A stretch of 64,000 nucleotides of DNA. Origin: Lentzea flava. Lineage in GTDB: Bacteria > Actinomycetota > Actinomycetes > Mycobacteriales > Pseudonocardiaceae. Position numbers and translations under genes: made by a program. Below are positions 54,851-64,000 of this stretch, in pieces. Each line of letters starts with the position of its first letter. The stretch's first letter is position 1. The notes beneath the pieces are model-generated. The model was not told the origin of the DNA and did no database searches. It was given only the letters and a program-made list of their open reading frames with translations. Location of the stretch: the NCBI RefSeq assembly GCF_014648475.1, contig NZ_BMRE01000024.1, forward strand, positions 56,914 through 120,913, read 5' to 3'.

Positions 54851-55512
54851 CAGCTCTCCTCCGGTGCCTGCAGCGCCGCCGCCGCGACGTCGGTGACCGT
54901 GCCGGACAGCGCCGCCACGTAGATGGTGTCGTCCGCCTGCACGACGGTTTTCGCGTCCGGCAGCACACCCGTGCCGAACCGCATGAGGAACGCCACGCGG
55001 GCGCCGATGGCCCCTTCGAGCTCGAACACGGGACGGCCGACCCACGACTCGGCGACCTCGATCGGCAGCACCGCCACGGTGCCGGACGGGTCGCGCCACG
55101 CGGTGGCCGTGCCCTCGGGCAGCAGCATCCGCAGGAACCTGTCGGTGGTCCACGGCACCGTCGCCACGGTCGGGATGCCCAGCCGCTCGTACACGGCGGC
55201 CCGCTTGTGGTCGTAGATGCGGGCGACGACGTGCTCGACGCCGAACGTCTCCCGCGCGACCCGCGCCGAGATGATGTTCGAGTTGTCGCCGCTGGAGACC
55301 GCCGCGAACGCGCCGGCGCGCTCCACGCCCGCCTCGATCAGGACGTTCCGGTCGAAACCGTTCCCGACGACCTGCTGGCCGTGGAAGTCGCTGCCGAGCC
55401 TGCGGAACGACTGCGCGTCCTTGTCGATCACGGCGACCTGGTGGTCGAGCCGCTCGAGGGCCCTGGCCAGGGAGGCTCCCACCCGGCCACAGCCCATGAT
55501 CACCACGTGCAC
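54850..55512 (-). CDS. ceoB: Trk potassium uptake regulatory protein CeoB (TrkA type)
   Basis: 220 residues. RCK_N GCGRVGASLARAL, AVIDKDAQSFRRL, AAVSSGDNSNIISA; RCK_C in the second half (LEGAIGARVAFLMRFG). Pairs with CeoC. Divergent from the APC permease with 82 bp between, as in mycobacteria. Confidence 0.93.
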   Translation of the reverse strand: MHVVIMGCGRVGASLARALERLDHQVAVIDKDAQSFRRLGSDFHGQQVVGNGFDRNVLIEAGVERAGAFAAVSSGDNSNIISARVARETFGVEHVVARIYDHKRAAVYERLGIPTVATVPWTTDRFLRMLLPEGTATAWRDPSGTVAVLPIEVAESWVGRPVFELEGAIGARVAFLMRFGTGVLPDAKTVVQADDTIYVAALSGTVTDVAAAALQAPEES

Positions 55513-55594
55513 GACATGCCTCCTCAGGCGAACTCTGCGCAGAACCTACCGAGCATTAGCCCGTCCCGGTGAGTGGACCCCTTACGCTCTGGCC

Positions 55595-57580
55595 GTGTCC
55601 AAGCTCGCCACCGCTGCCAAACGCCTCCTGGTCGGACGGCCGTTCCGCAGTGATCGCCTCGCTCACACCCTCCTGCCCAAACGAATAGCCCTCCCGGTGT
55701 TCGCCTCCGACGCCATGTCGTCGGTCGCGTACGCGCCGGAGGAGATCTTCCTGATGCTGTCGGTGGCGGGCCTGAGCGCCTACGCCATCGCGCCGTGGGT
55801 GGGCGTCGCCGTCGTCGTGGTCATGCTCACGGTCGTCGCCAGCTACCGCCAGAACGTGCACGCCTACCCGTCCGGTGGCGGCGACTACGAGGTCGCGACG
55901 GTCAACCTGGGACGCAGAGCAGGGCTCACCGTGGCGAGCGCCCTGCTCGTGGACTACATCCTCACGGTCGCGGTGTCGATCTCGGCGGCGATGGCGAACA
56001 TCGGCTCGGCGATCCCGTTCGTCGCGACGCACAAGGCCCTGTTCGCCGTGTCCGCGATCGTCATCCTCACGGCGATCAACCTGCGCGGCATCCGCGAGTC
56101 CGGCAGCGCCTTCGCGGTCCCCACCTACGCGTTCATGATCGGCATCATGGCCCTGATCGCCTGGGGCCTGTTCCGCGGGCTGGTGCTCGGTGACGAGATG
56201 CGCGCGGAGAGCGCGGGCTTCGAGATCCACGCCGAGCAGGACCACCTGATGGGCCTCGCGTTCGTGTTCCTCGTGCTGCGCGCGTTCTCGTCGGGCTGCG
56301 CGGCGCTGACCGGTGTCGAGGCCATCAGCAACGGCGTGCCCGCGTTCCGCAAGCCCAAGTCGCGCAACGCCGCGACGACGTTGCTGATGATGGGCCTCAT
56401 CGCGGTGACCATGCTGATGGGCCTGATCGTGCTCGCCCAGCTGACCGGCGTGAAGATGGCGGAGTTCCCGGACAAGCAGCTCTCCGGCGCCCCGGCGGGC
56501 TACGAGCAGAAGACCATGGTGGCGCAGATCGCGCACGCCGTGTTCGACAACTTCCCGCCCGGCTTCTTCTTCATCGCCGGTGTCACCGCGCTGATCCTGG
56601 TGCTCGCCGCGAACACCGCGTTCAACGGCTTCCCGGTGCTCGGCTCGATCCTCGCCCAGGACCGCTACCTGCCGCGCCAGCTGCACACCCGCGGCGACCG
56701 GCTCGCGTTCTCCAACGGAATCCTCTTCCTGGCCGGGTTCGCGGTCGTGCTGGTGATCGCGTTCGACGCCGAGGTCACCCGGCTGATCCAGCTCTACATC
56801 GTGGGCGTGTTCGTGTCGTTCACGCTGAGCCAGCTCGGCATGATCAAGCACTGGCAGCGGTTGCTCAAGACCGAGACCGACCCCCAGGTCCGCAGCCGGA
56901 TGCGCCGCTCGCAGGCGATCAACACGTTCGGTCTCGTCATGACCGCGACCGTGCTGATCATCGTGCTCATCACGAAGTTCACCAAGGGCGCGTGGATCGC
57001 CATCGCCGCGATGGCCGCCATCTACGCGTTGATGACGGCGATCCGCAAGCACTACGACACCGTCGCCGAGGAGCTGCGCCAGCAGGAGCGGGTGCGCACG
57101 ATGCCGGCGCGCAACCACGCGATGGTGCTGGTGTCCAAACTGCACATGCCGACGCTGCGGGCGTTGTCCTACGCCAAGGCCACGCGGCCGGACGTGCTGG
57201 AGGCCGTCACGGTCAACGTCGACGACGGCGACACCCGCCAGCTCGTCGCGCAGTGGGAGAAGGAGAACTTCAAGATCCCGCTGAAGGTGATCGAGTCGCC
57301 GTACCGCGAGATCACCCGGCCGGTGCTCGACTACGTGAAGCGGGTGAAGTCGGACAACCCGCGTGACGTCGTCACCGTGTTCATCCCCGAGTACGTCGTC
57401 GGGCACTGGTGGGAACAGCTGCTGCACAACCAGAGTGCGTTGCGGCTCAAGGGAAGGCTGCTGTTCCAGCCGGGTGTGATGGTGACGAGCGTGCCGTGGC
57501 AGCTCGCGTCGTCCACCAAGGTGCGCGACAAGGACGTCATCGCGCCGGGTGCCGTCCGAAGGGGACTCGACGACCGATGA
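55595..57580 (+). CDS. APC-superfamily permease (probable K+ or amino-acid transporter)
   Basis: 661 residues from GTG 55595. Twelve membrane segments (VFASDAMSSVAYAPEEIFLM starts helix 1) followed by a C-terminal cytoplasmic domain of about 160 residues with VLVSKLHMPTLRALSYAKA. Orthologue of Rv2690c. Adjacency to the CeoBC K+ regulators suggests potassium transport of the KimA-like type, an inference from context. Coupled by ATGA to the next gene. Confidence 0.9.
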   Translation: MSKLATAAKRLLVGRPFRSDRLAHTLLPKRIALPVFASDAMSSVAYAPEEIFLMLSVAGLSAYAIAPWVGVAVVVVMLTVVASYRQNVHAYPSGGGDYEVATVNLGRRAGLTVASALLVDYILTVAVSISAAMANIGSAIPFVATHKALFAVSAIVILTAINLRGIRESGSAFAVPTYAFMIGIMALIAWGLFRGLVLGDEMRAESAGFEIHAEQDHLMGLAFVFLVLRAFSSGCAALTGVEAISNGVPAFRKPKSRNAATTLLMMGLIAVTMLMGLIVLAQLTGVKMAEFPDKQLSGAPAGYEQKTMVAQIAHAVFDNFPPGFFFIAGVTALILVLAANTAFNGFPVLGSILAQDRYLPRQLHTRGDRLAFSNGILFLAGFAVVLVIAFDAEVTRLIQLYIVGVFVSFTLSQLGMIKHWQRLLKTETDPQVRSRMRRSQAINTFGLVMTATVLIIVLITKFTKGAWIAIAAMAAIYALMTAIRKHYDTVAEELRQQERVRTMPARNHAMVLVSKLHMPTLRALSYAKATRPDVLEAVTVNVDDGDTRQLVAQWEKENFKIPLKVIESPYREITRPVLDYVKRVKSDNPRDVVTVFIPEYVVGHWWEQLLHNQSALRLKGRLLFQPGVMVTSVPWQLASSTKVRDKDVIAPGAVRRGLDDR

Positions 57581-58767
57581 GCTGGGTTGGGCAGAAGTTC
57601 GAAGTAGAGGTCGGTCCCGTCGCGCACGGCGGCCATTTCGTTGCACGGCACGAGGGACGCGTTCTGTTCGTGCGGCACGCGTTGCCCGGTGAGCGGGTCG
57701 TCGTGTCGGTCTACGAGGACAACGGCGGGTCGTTCTGCCGTGCGGACGCCGTGGAGATCCTGCGGCCGTCACCGGACCGAGTCGAGCCGCCGTGCCCGTT
57801 CAGCGGACCGGGGATGTGCGGTGGCTGCGACTTCCAGCACGTGTCGTGGGACGCGCAACGCGAGTTGAAGGCTCAGGTCGTCCGCGAGCAGCTGGCGCGC
57901 CTGGGCAAGATCGAACGCGACGTCGTCGTGGAGGCGTTGCCGGGCGGTCCGCTGGGGTGGCGGACCCGGATCCGGATGGCCGTCGACGGCGACGGGAGGC
58001 CGGGTTTCCGCGGCACCCGTTCCCACGATGTGATTCCGGTCGACCACTGTGTGATCTCCCGGCCCGGCATGGTCGAGGCGGTGGCCGACCGGAAGTGGCG
58101 GGCCTCCGAGCTCACGATCACCCAGGACGGTGACGGAAACCTGCATGTGGGTGAGGTGCGCGGCCGACACACCGTGCGACGCGCCGGAACCGGTACGGCC
58201 GTCGAGACCGCCGCCCAACGAAAGTGGCGAATTTCAGCGGACGGGTTCTGGCAGGTCCACCCGGCGGCCGCGGACACGTTCGCCTCGGTCGTGGGGGAGT
58301 GGATCGCGGCCGGACCCGGCCAGCGCGCGTGGGATCTCTACGGCGGCGCGGGGCTCTTCGCGTCGGTGCTCGCGCGACAGGTCGGCGACACCGGATCCGT
58401 GCTGGTCGTGGAGTCCTTCGCGGGTGCCGTGGAGGACGGTCGCCGCAACCTGCGGCGCCTGCCGCAGATCGAGTGGGTCGTGGGCAAGGTGGAGCGTCTC
58501 GTGACGCGCGCACTGCCCGTTGAGGACCCTCACGTCGTGGTGCTCGACCCGCCGCGCAAGGGGGCCGGCAAGGTCGTTGTGGCTGAAGTCGCACGACGAC
58601 GGCCGCAGCGGGTGGTCTACGTGGCCTGCGACCCCGCCGCGCTGGCTCGTGACCTGGCGGAATTCACAGCTCAGGGGTACCGGCTCGAGGCCCTGCGGGC
58701 GTTCGACGCCTTCCCCATGACGCACCACGTGGAGTGCATCGCCCTGCTCGTACCTGAGACGAGGTGA
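57577..58767 (+). CDS. TrmA/RumA-family RNA (uracil-5) methyltransferase
   Basis: 396 residues. N-terminal TRAM domain (EVEVGPVAHGGHFVARHEGR), 4Fe-4S cysteines CPFSGPGMCGGCDFQHV (with an additional Cys in AFC), SAM motif AWDLYGGAGLFASVL, VVLDPPRKGAG, and the nucleophile Cys in VYVACDPAALARDL. Methylates U in tRNA or 23S rRNA; target not resolved. Equivalent to Rv2689c. Confidence 0.93.
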   Translation: MSWVGQKFEVEVGPVAHGGHFVARHEGRVLFVRHALPGERVVVSVYEDNGGSFCRADAVEILRPSPDRVEPPCPFSGPGMCGGCDFQHVSWDAQRELKAQVVREQLARLGKIERDVVVEALPGGPLGWRTRIRMAVDGDGRPGFRGTRSHDVIPVDHCVISRPGMVEAVADRKWRASELTITQDGDGNLHVGEVRGRHTVRRAGTGTAVETAAQRKWRISADGFWQVHPAAADTFASVVGEWIAAGPGQRAWDLYGGAGLFASVLARQVGDTGSVLVVESFAGAVEDGRRNLRRLPQIEWVVGKVERLVTRALPVEDPHVVVLDPPRKGAGKVVVAEVARRRPQRVVYVACDPAALARDLAEFTAQGYRLEALRAFDAFPMTHHVECIALLVPETR

Positions 58768-58829
58768 CAAAGCGTCTCAGTCGAGTCTCCGTAGACTGAG
58801 CCGAAGTCTTCAGGAGTGAGGTGGGCGTG

Positions 58830-60734
58830 GTGACCCTGCTGGAGTCCGTGCATGGACCGGCTGATCTGAAACGGATGGACGAGGCGCAGCTGAAGCAGCT
58901 GTGCGAGGAGATCCGGCGTTTTCTGGTCGACAAGGTGTCCAAGACGGGCGGGCACCTGGGCCCGAACCTGGGTGTCGTCGAGCTGACCGTGGCGCTGCAC
59001 CGCGTGTTCGACTCGCCGCAGGACCCGATCGTGTACGACACCGGGCACCAGTCCTACGTGCACAAGATCGTCACGGGTCGCCGCGACGGTTTCGACCAGC
59101 TGCGCCAGCAGGGCGGCATGTCCGGTTACCCGGCGCGCACGGAGTCCGAGCACGACGTGCAGGGCAACAGCCACGCGTCGACGGCGCTGTCCTACGCGGA
59201 CGGCCTGGCAAAGGCCAAGCAGCTCACCGGCGACAACGGCCACGTGATCGCCGTCGTCGGCGACGGCGCGCTGACCGGCGGCATGTGCTGGGAGGCGTTG
59301 AACAACATCGCGGCGGACAAGACGCGTCCGGTCGTGATCGTGGTCAACGACAACGGCCGCTCGTACTCGCCGACCATCGGCGGTCTGGCCGACCACCTGT
59401 CCACGCTGCGCCTGCGTCCCGGCTACGAGCGCGTGCTGGAGAAGGGCAAGAGCGCGCTGCAGCAGACGCCGTTCTTCGGCAAGCCGCTCTACGCCGCGTT
59501 GCACGCCGCCAAGCGCGGCATCAAGGACGCGCTGGCCCCGCAGGCGATGTTCGAGGACCTCGGCCTCAAGTACATCGGCCCGGTCGACGGCCACGACATG
59601 GCCACGCTCGAGTCGGCTCTGCAGCGCGCGAAGTCGTTCGGCGGACCGGTCATCGTGCACGCGGTCACCCGCAAGGGCATGGGCTTCGCACCGGCCGAGA
59701 ACCACGAGGCCGACCAGATGCACGCCACCGGCGTCATCGACCCGATCACCGGCGAGAACCTCAAGCCGTCCAAGCGGACCTGGACGCACGTGTTCTCCGA
59801 CTCCCTGGTGGAGATCGGCCGCGAGCGCTCCGACGTCGTGGCGATCACCGCCGCGATGCAGGGCCCGACCGGCCTGGACGCGTTCGCCAAGGCGTTCCCC
59901 GAGCGCTTCTACGACGTCGGCATCGCCGAGCAGCACGCGCTGACGTCCGCGGCCGGTCTGGCCATCGGCGGGCTGCACCCCGTCGTGGCCGTCTACGCGA
60001 CGTTCCTCAACCGCGCGTTCGACCAGCTGCTGATGGACGTCGCCCTGCACGAGCAGGGCGTGACCGTGGTGCTGGACCGCGCGGGCGTCACCGGCCCGGA
60101 CGGCGCGTCGCACCACGGCATGTGGGACATGTCGATCCTCGGCGTCATCCCCGGCATCCACGTCGCCGCGCCCCGGGACGCGGGCACCCTGGCCGAGGAG
60201 CTGCGCGAAGCCGTGGCGATCTCGAACGCGCCGTCGGTGATCCGCTACCCGAAGGCGTCGGTGGGCGCGGATCTGCCGGCTCTGGAGCGCATCGGTTCCG
60301 TGGACGTGCTGCGGCGGTCCGGCAACGACGTGCTGCTGGTGACGGTGGGTGCGTTGGGCGAGCTTGGTCTCGAGGCCGCGCAACGACTCGAGGACCAGGG
60401 CATCGGCGTGACGGTCGTCGACCCGCGGTGGATCTACCCGATGTCGACGGACCTCGTGGAGATGGCCGCGTCGCACAAGCTCGTCGTGACCGTTGAGGAC
60501 GGTGGCCGCCACGGTGGCTTCGGCTCGGCGCTCGCGGCCGCCCTGCGCGACGCCGACATCGAGGTGCCGTTGCGCGACATCGCTCTGCCGCAACAGTTCC
60601 ACGACCACGGCGAGCGCGGCGAGGTGCTGGCGTTGTGCGGCATCACCGCGCAGGACGTGGCGCGCCGCGTGACGGAGTGGGCCGCCCGCCTGGAGTGCCT
60701 GCCAGTGGAAATCGACGAGCCCGCCGAGAAGTAG
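58830..60734 (+). CDS. dxs: 1-deoxy-D-xylulose-5-phosphate synthase
   Basis: 634 residues. First enzyme of the MEP isoprenoid pathway, thiamine diphosphate-dependent. DTGHQSYVHKIVTGR, the ThDP motif GDGALTGGMCWEALNN, GPVDGHDMATLESAL, IAEQHALTSAAGLA with the catalytic Glu and GVTGPDGASHHG are all present. GTG 58830 is chosen by spacing to GAGG; GTG 58821 and 58827 are alternatives adding one to three residues. Confidence 0.95.
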   Translation: MTLLESVHGPADLKRMDEAQLKQLCEEIRRFLVDKVSKTGGHLGPNLGVVELTVALHRVFDSPQDPIVYDTGHQSYVHKIVTGRRDGFDQLRQQGGMSGYPARTESEHDVQGNSHASTALSYADGLAKAKQLTGDNGHVIAVVGDGALTGGMCWEALNNIAADKTRPVVIVVNDNGRSYSPTIGGLADHLSTLRLRPGYERVLEKGKSALQQTPFFGKPLYAALHAAKRGIKDALAPQAMFEDLGLKYIGPVDGHDMATLESALQRAKSFGGPVIVHAVTRKGMGFAPAENHEADQMHATGVIDPITGENLKPSKRTWTHVFSDSLVEIGRERSDVVAITAAMQGPTGLDAFAKAFPERFYDVGIAEQHALTSAAGLAIGGLHPVVAVYATFLNRAFDQLLMDVALHEQGVTVVLDRAGVTGPDGASHHGMWDMSILGVIPGIHVAAPRDAGTLAEELREAVAISNAPSVIRYPKASVGADLPALERIGSVDVLRRSGNDVLLVTVGALGELGLEAAQRLEDQGIGVTVVDPRWIYPMSTDLVEMAASHKLVVTVEDGGRHGGFGSALAAALRDADIEVPLRDIALPQQFHDHGERGEVLALCGITAQDVARRVTEWAARLECLPVEIDEPAEK

Positions 60735-60963
60735 GTCGGCTACTCTCCACCTCGCGTCCGCTGCTTTGTGGCCCGGCAGGTCTCCCTCGCCGGGTCCCAC
60801 GATCGGGCGGACGCTTGGGGCTCTTCAAAAGCGCCAGGTTCGATTCCTGAACGCCACGACCCCGGTCGCACACGGAGACCACGAGCTCTGCGAGTCCCCT
60901 GTGGACTCCCGCTCGCGGTTTCGCCGGCCGGGGTCGTGGTCTGCCCGGACGGAGGTGGAGACG
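60735..60963. other. 229-bp gap with tRNA T-arm-like sequence
   Basis: GGTTCGATTCCTG at about 60836 resembles a T-psi-C arm (stem CAGG/CCTG) and CTTCAAA precedes it, but no D-arm or matching acceptor is found. It could be a tRNA remnant. No other gene is seen. Confidence 0.35.
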
Positions 60964-61605
60964 ATGAAGCACACGTTGTACCCGTGGGAGCGGGGTGTCC
61001 GGTTCGACCGCGGTGTGCTGGTGGGCGAAGTGGGCCCCGGCCGGCACCGGCTGCCGTGGCGTGCCGTGCTGCACCGCGTCGACGTCCGTCCGCGCACGAT
61101 GACCCCGGCGGCGCAGGACGTGCCCACCTCCGACGGAGTGCTCGTCCGCGTGACCGTCGTGGTGCGGTGGGCGGTGTCCTCGCCGACGAAGTTCGTGGTG
61201 GAGTCCGCGTCCCCCGAGGCCGAGCTGTACACGGCAGTGCAGCTGGCACTGCGCGGTGCGGTGCTCACGCGCGCACACTCCGCCGTTGATGCCGAGCGGG
61301 AGACCATCGCGGCCGAGGTCGCGGCCGGTGTCGCCGCAAGGGCCGAGGAGCTCGGCGTGTCCGTTGCGGACGTGGCTGTTCGCGACGTCGTGATGCCCGG
61401 TGAGCTGCGCCGCGCGGCGTTGGCCGAGCTCGTGGCGGCGTCCGAGGGACGTGCCGCTCTGGAGCGGGCGCGCGGGGAGACGGCGGCGCTGCGGTCGTTG
61501 CTCAACGCGGCCCGGCTGGCGGAGGAGCACCCGGCGTTGCTGGAGCTGCGTGCCCTGCAGGCCGCTTCGACCGTCGTGGTGGACCGGCCGGCGCGGAAGT
61601 CCTGA
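60964..61605 (+). CDS. SPFH/Band 7 domain protein (slipin-like)
   Basis: 213 residues from ATG 60964, behind GGAGGTGGAGACG. RFDRGVLVGEVGPGRHRLPW, VRVTVVVRWAV and the SPFH pattern followed by a helical region AALAELVAASEGRAALERAR that oligomerises. No membrane segment, unlike typical stomatins. Function unknown. Confidence 0.88.
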   Translation: MKHTLYPWERGVRFDRGVLVGEVGPGRHRLPWRAVLHRVDVRPRTMTPAAQDVPTSDGVLVRVTVVVRWAVSSPTKFVVESASPEAELYTAVQLALRGAVLTRAHSAVDAERETIAAEVAAGVAARAEELGVSVADVAVRDVVMPGELRRAALAELVAASEGRAALERARGETAALRSLLNAARLAEEHPALLELRALQAASTVVVDRPARKS

Positions 61606-61859
61606 TCACCTGCGGAGCGTGGTCCGCGACTCCCACAGCCGCCGGCCCGCCTCGGTCCTCTCACTCAACTGGCCGTGTGCGCGCACAGGCTGGCTTCCGA
61701 GCGCTTCGCCGAGGTGGGGGCGTGGCTACCACTACCGCGTCCTGGCCGAGGAGGACCGGCAGATCCCGACGCGGTTGCTCACCCGGTTGCTCGTGCATCA
61801 CCAGCGGGCGTGAAGGTGCCGTTAAGCGACTTCTCAGGTCGATGTGGCACCTTTGATGC
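61606..61859. other. 254-bp gap, possible gene remnant
   Basis: Two frames carry protein-like pieces (LAVCAHRLASERFAEVGAWL at about 61660, then YHYRVLAEEDRQIPTRLLTRL at about 61730), suggesting a frameshifted remnant. I do not recognise the family. The response-regulator promoter should lie near the end. Confidence 0.3.
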
Positions 61860-62543
61860 GTGCGGATTCTGGTAGTCGAGGACGAGGCGCCTCTGGCCGA
61901 CGCGATCGCTCGCGGCCTGAGGCGTGAAGGCATGGCCGTGGACGTCGCCTACGACGGCGAGACCGGGCACGAGAAGTCGACCGTCACGCGGTACGACGTC
62001 GTCGTGCTCGACCGGGACCTGCCTGGGATGTCCGGCGACGAGCTGTGCAAGGAGATCCTCAGCTCCGGCGCGCTCACCAGGGTCATGATGCTGACGGCCA
62101 GCGGCACGATCGAGGACCGCGTCGCCGGGCTGTCGCTGGGCGCGGACGACTACCTCGCGAAGCCGTTCGCGTTCCCCGAGCTGGTCGCGCGCGTACGGGC
62201 ACTGGCCAGGCGCGCGACCCCGGCGACGCCGCCCGTGCTGTCGGCCCAGGACGTCGAACTGGACCCGGCGCGGCGCACGGTGTCGCGCGGCGGGCAGCCG
62301 ATCGAGCTGACCCGCAAGGAGTTCGGCGTGCTCGAGGTGCTGCTCGCGGCCAAGGGATCGGTGGTGAGCAGCGAGGAGCTGCTGGAGCGGGTGTGGGACG
62401 AGAACGCCGACCCGTTCACCACGACCGTGCGGGTCACCGTCATGACGTTGCGCAAGAAGCTCGGGGAGCCGGGCATCATCGACACCGTCGTGGGCTCCGG
62501 GTACCGGGTGCCGAGTGCCTCGATCGGACCCGCTGAAGCCTGA
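61860..62543 (+). CDS. OmpR-family response regulator
   Basis: 227 residues. Receiver domain with acidic pair at 7-9 (VVEDEA), phospho-acceptor Asp51 (VVVLDRDLPG), Thr in MLTA and Lys in YLAKPFAFPE; C-terminal winged helix with TRKEFGVLEVLLAAKGSVVS and TVRVTVMTLRKKLGEPG. Cognate kinase follows after 15 bp. GTG start, no ribosome site seen. Confidence 0.95.
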   Translation: MRILVVEDEAPLADAIARGLRREGMAVDVAYDGETGHEKSTVTRYDVVVLDRDLPGMSGDELCKEILSSGALTRVMMLTASGTIEDRVAGLSLGADDYLAKPFAFPELVARVRALARRATPATPPVLSAQDVELDPARRTVSRGGQPIELTRKEFGVLEVLLAAKGSVVSSEELLERVWDENADPFTTTVRVTVMTLRKKLGEPGIIDTVVGSGYRVPSASIGPAEA

Positions 62544-62558
62544 TTCCCGAGGACACCT

Positions 62559-63686
62559 ATGCGACGGCGCGGACCGGGGCTCCGCCTCCGGATCACGCTC
62601 CTCACCACCGCGCTGGTCGCGGTGGTGAGCGTTGTGCTGCTGTTCCTCGGGTGGACGCTGGTCGGGCGGGTCTTCGACTCGTCGCCGTCGTTCCCCGCCG
62701 GCAGTCAGGTCACCGTGGACGGGGTCAACGTCGACGTGGCGGTGCTGACGGAGGCGTTGACGGCGGCGGCCCGTGCGGACCTGTTGCGGGCGGGGCTGAT
62801 CGCGTTCGCGTGCATGGTCGTAGCTGCTGCCGTGCTGGCGTGGACGTTCACCGGTCGTGTCCTCAAGCCGTTGCACGACGTCACGGGGGCCGCGCGCCGG
62901 TTGTCGGCGGAGTCGCTGGGATCGCGGTTGCGGCTGGAGGGGCCGCGCGACGAGGTCGCCGAGCTCGCGGACACGTTCGACGCGATGCTCGACCGGCTCG
63001 AAGCGGCCTTCGACTCGCAACGCCGGTTCGTGGCGAACGCATCGCACGAACTGCGCACTCCTCTCTCGGTGGTGCGCACGGAGCTGGACGTCACCCTGTC
63101 CGACCCGGACGCCGACGTGGAGGAGCTGCGTCGCATGGCCGGTGTCGTGCGCGCGGCGGGGGAGCGTGCGGAGCAACTGGTGTCGGCGCTGCTGCTGCTC
63201 GCGCGCACGGACGGTGCCGGGCTCGCGGTGCGTGAGCCGGTCGATCTCTCCGCTGTCGTGGAGTCCGCGTGGAAGGCCGTGCGTGCGGAAGCCGAGGCGC
63301 GGAACCTGCGCACGGTGTTCCGGTGCGCGCCGGCGCTCGCGGTCGGAGATCCCGCACTGCTGGAGCGCATCGCGGGGAACCTGCTGGAGAACGCGGTCCG
63401 CCACAACCACGTCGGCGGGTGGATCGAGACCGTGGTGGAGACCGGGCCGCAGTGGTCGGTCCTGCGGGTGTCGTCGTCAGGTCAGCTCATCCCGCCGGAC
63501 CGCGTCGAGGAGCTGTTCGAGCCGTTCCGCCGCGGGGTCAAGGACCGCACCAGCCAGTCGGGCACCGGGCTCGGGCTCTCGATCGTGCGGGCCGCGGTGG
63601 CGGCACACGGCGGGTTTGCGCAGGCAGTGGCCGTTCCGACGGGTGGTCTGTCGGTGACCGTGCACCTGCCGGCGGCACCTCGCTGA
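62559..63686 (+). CDS. Sensor histidine kinase
   Basis: 375 residues. Membrane helices about 12-35 and 76-97 with a 40-residue extracytoplasmic loop, HAMP, HisKA with phospho-acceptor His163 in ASHELRTPLS, HATPase N-box NLLENAVRHN (274-283) and G2 box GTGLGLSIV (335-343). The G1 box is degenerate (VSSSGQLIPP), as in some actinobacterial kinases. Forms a pair with the preceding regulator. Confidence 0.94.
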   Translation: MRRRGPGLRLRITLLTTALVAVVSVVLLFLGWTLVGRVFDSSPSFPAGSQVTVDGVNVDVAVLTEALTAAARADLLRAGLIAFACMVVAAAVLAWTFTGRVLKPLHDVTGAARRLSAESLGSRLRLEGPRDEVAELADTFDAMLDRLEAAFDSQRRFVANASHELRTPLSVVRTELDVTLSDPDADVEELRRMAGVVRAAGERAEQLVSALLLLARTDGAGLAVREPVDLSAVVESAWKAVRAEAEARNLRTVFRCAPALAVGDPALLERIAGNLLENAVRHNHVGGWIETVVETGPQWSVLRVSSSGQLIPPDRVEELFEPFRRGVKDRTSQSGTGLGLSIVRAAVAAHGGFAQAVAVPTGGLSVTVHLPAAPR

Positions 63687-63799
63687 TCTCCAGCCGCAAG
63701 TTGTCGACGTGGCGCCGGTCACACTGTGCGTCGATCTTGGCTGGTTTGGGCCGTCCGCGTGGTGTCTGACCTGCGGTTACGCCGTAAGTGACCCCCGAT

Positions 63800-63828
63800 T
63801 TGGATCTCGGTGGACCGGCGTGTAAATT
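63800..63828 (+). promoter_or_regulatory. Candidate rrn promoter
   Basis: TTGGAT (63800-63805), 17-bp spacer, TAAATT (63823-63828), 120 bp before the rRNA leader motif. Other promoters may exist in the same region. Confidence 0.5.
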
Positions 63829-63947
63829 TCTCTCTGCCAGCGCGGAACGGGCCGGAAAACACCGGAACGGAGCGCGGCGAAAGACTTCTAAAGCCTGACA
63901 CAGCCCCGGAAGTGACTCTCCTCGGAGACGAGCTGCGGTGTGCGCGT

Positions 63948-63973
63948 GTTCTTTGAGAACTCAACAGCGTGCC
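63948..63973 (+). promoter_or_regulatory. rRNA operon leader (antitermination/processing region)
   Basis: CTTTGAGAACTCAACAG is the conserved leader found directly upstream of actinomycete 16S rRNA genes; the 16S gene should begin shortly beyond the right edge. The rest of 63687-64000 is the promoter and leader region of that operon. Confidence 0.85.
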
Positions 63974-64000
63974 GAAACACAGCCAGTAATATGAATACCC

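Noticed and set aside
60780..60870. Possible tRNA (GGTTCGATTCC T-arm, CTTCAAA anticodon-like loop, even selenocysteine-like UCA)
   Set aside because: The anticodon-like stem abuts the T-arm with no variable loop, there is no D-arm with GG, and acceptor pairing is at best five bases. At most a remnant.

Overview
The window reads as high-GC actinobacterial chromosome, most likely Pseudonocardiales (inference). Evidence: GTG/TTG starts, -10/-35 and ECF-type promoters of actinobacterial form, families such as DUF3039, DUF3093, DUF3159, DUF3710, DUF4193 and polyphosphate glucokinase, and an actinomycete rRNA leader at the right edge. No phage, insertion sequence or CRISPR array is visible.

Layout. 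1-5320: partial RtcB RNA ligase, a secreted protein, a DrrAB-like ABC exporter, a flavin monooxygenase and a decayed TmrB-like kinase. 5333-7547: two palindromic repeats, a chloramphenicol-phosphotransferase-like kinase, a radical SAM protein and a metal-type MerR regulator followed immediately by a 12-residue peptide with five cysteines. 7597-17348: a complete oxidative uronate pathway (uronate dehydrogenase, glucarate dehydratase, KdgD, ketoglutarate semialdehyde dehydrogenase) with its IclR regulator, an ABC sugar importer and an unknown TIM-barrel-like protein. 17402-19303: paralogous lipoproteins and an alpha/beta hydrolase. 19419-26341: class I fumarase, SigB with an ECF-type promoter, and a four-nucleotide-overlapping PucR / methyltransferase / Dtd cluster. 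26554-28602: pseudouridine catabolism (PsuK, PsuG). 28634-33164: BrkB membrane protein, helicase, methyltransferase and TetR with twin operators. 33295-37880: XylFGH-like importer and ROK regulator.

39328-60734 is the conserved housekeeping block known from Mycobacterium tuberculosis Rv2703 down to dxs1: sigA, ppgK, suhB, cei, DUF4193, DUF3093, dut, DUF3710, hydrolase, OB-fold, DUF3159, ceoC, ceoB, APC permease, TrmA-like methyltransferase, dxs. Here a DUF4259 gene, two giant tandem LuxR-type ATPases and a secreted ricin-fold lectin sit between DUF3159 and ceoC. The window closes with an SPFH protein, a two-component system and the promoter/leader of an rRNA operon.

The most unusual signals are a seven-copy family of about 50-bp palindromes (including perfect 50-bp and 40-bp examples) placed mostly between convergent genes, a rare AT-rich word that accompanies them and also appears inside genes, and the MerR / Cys-rich micro-peptide / radical SAM locus.
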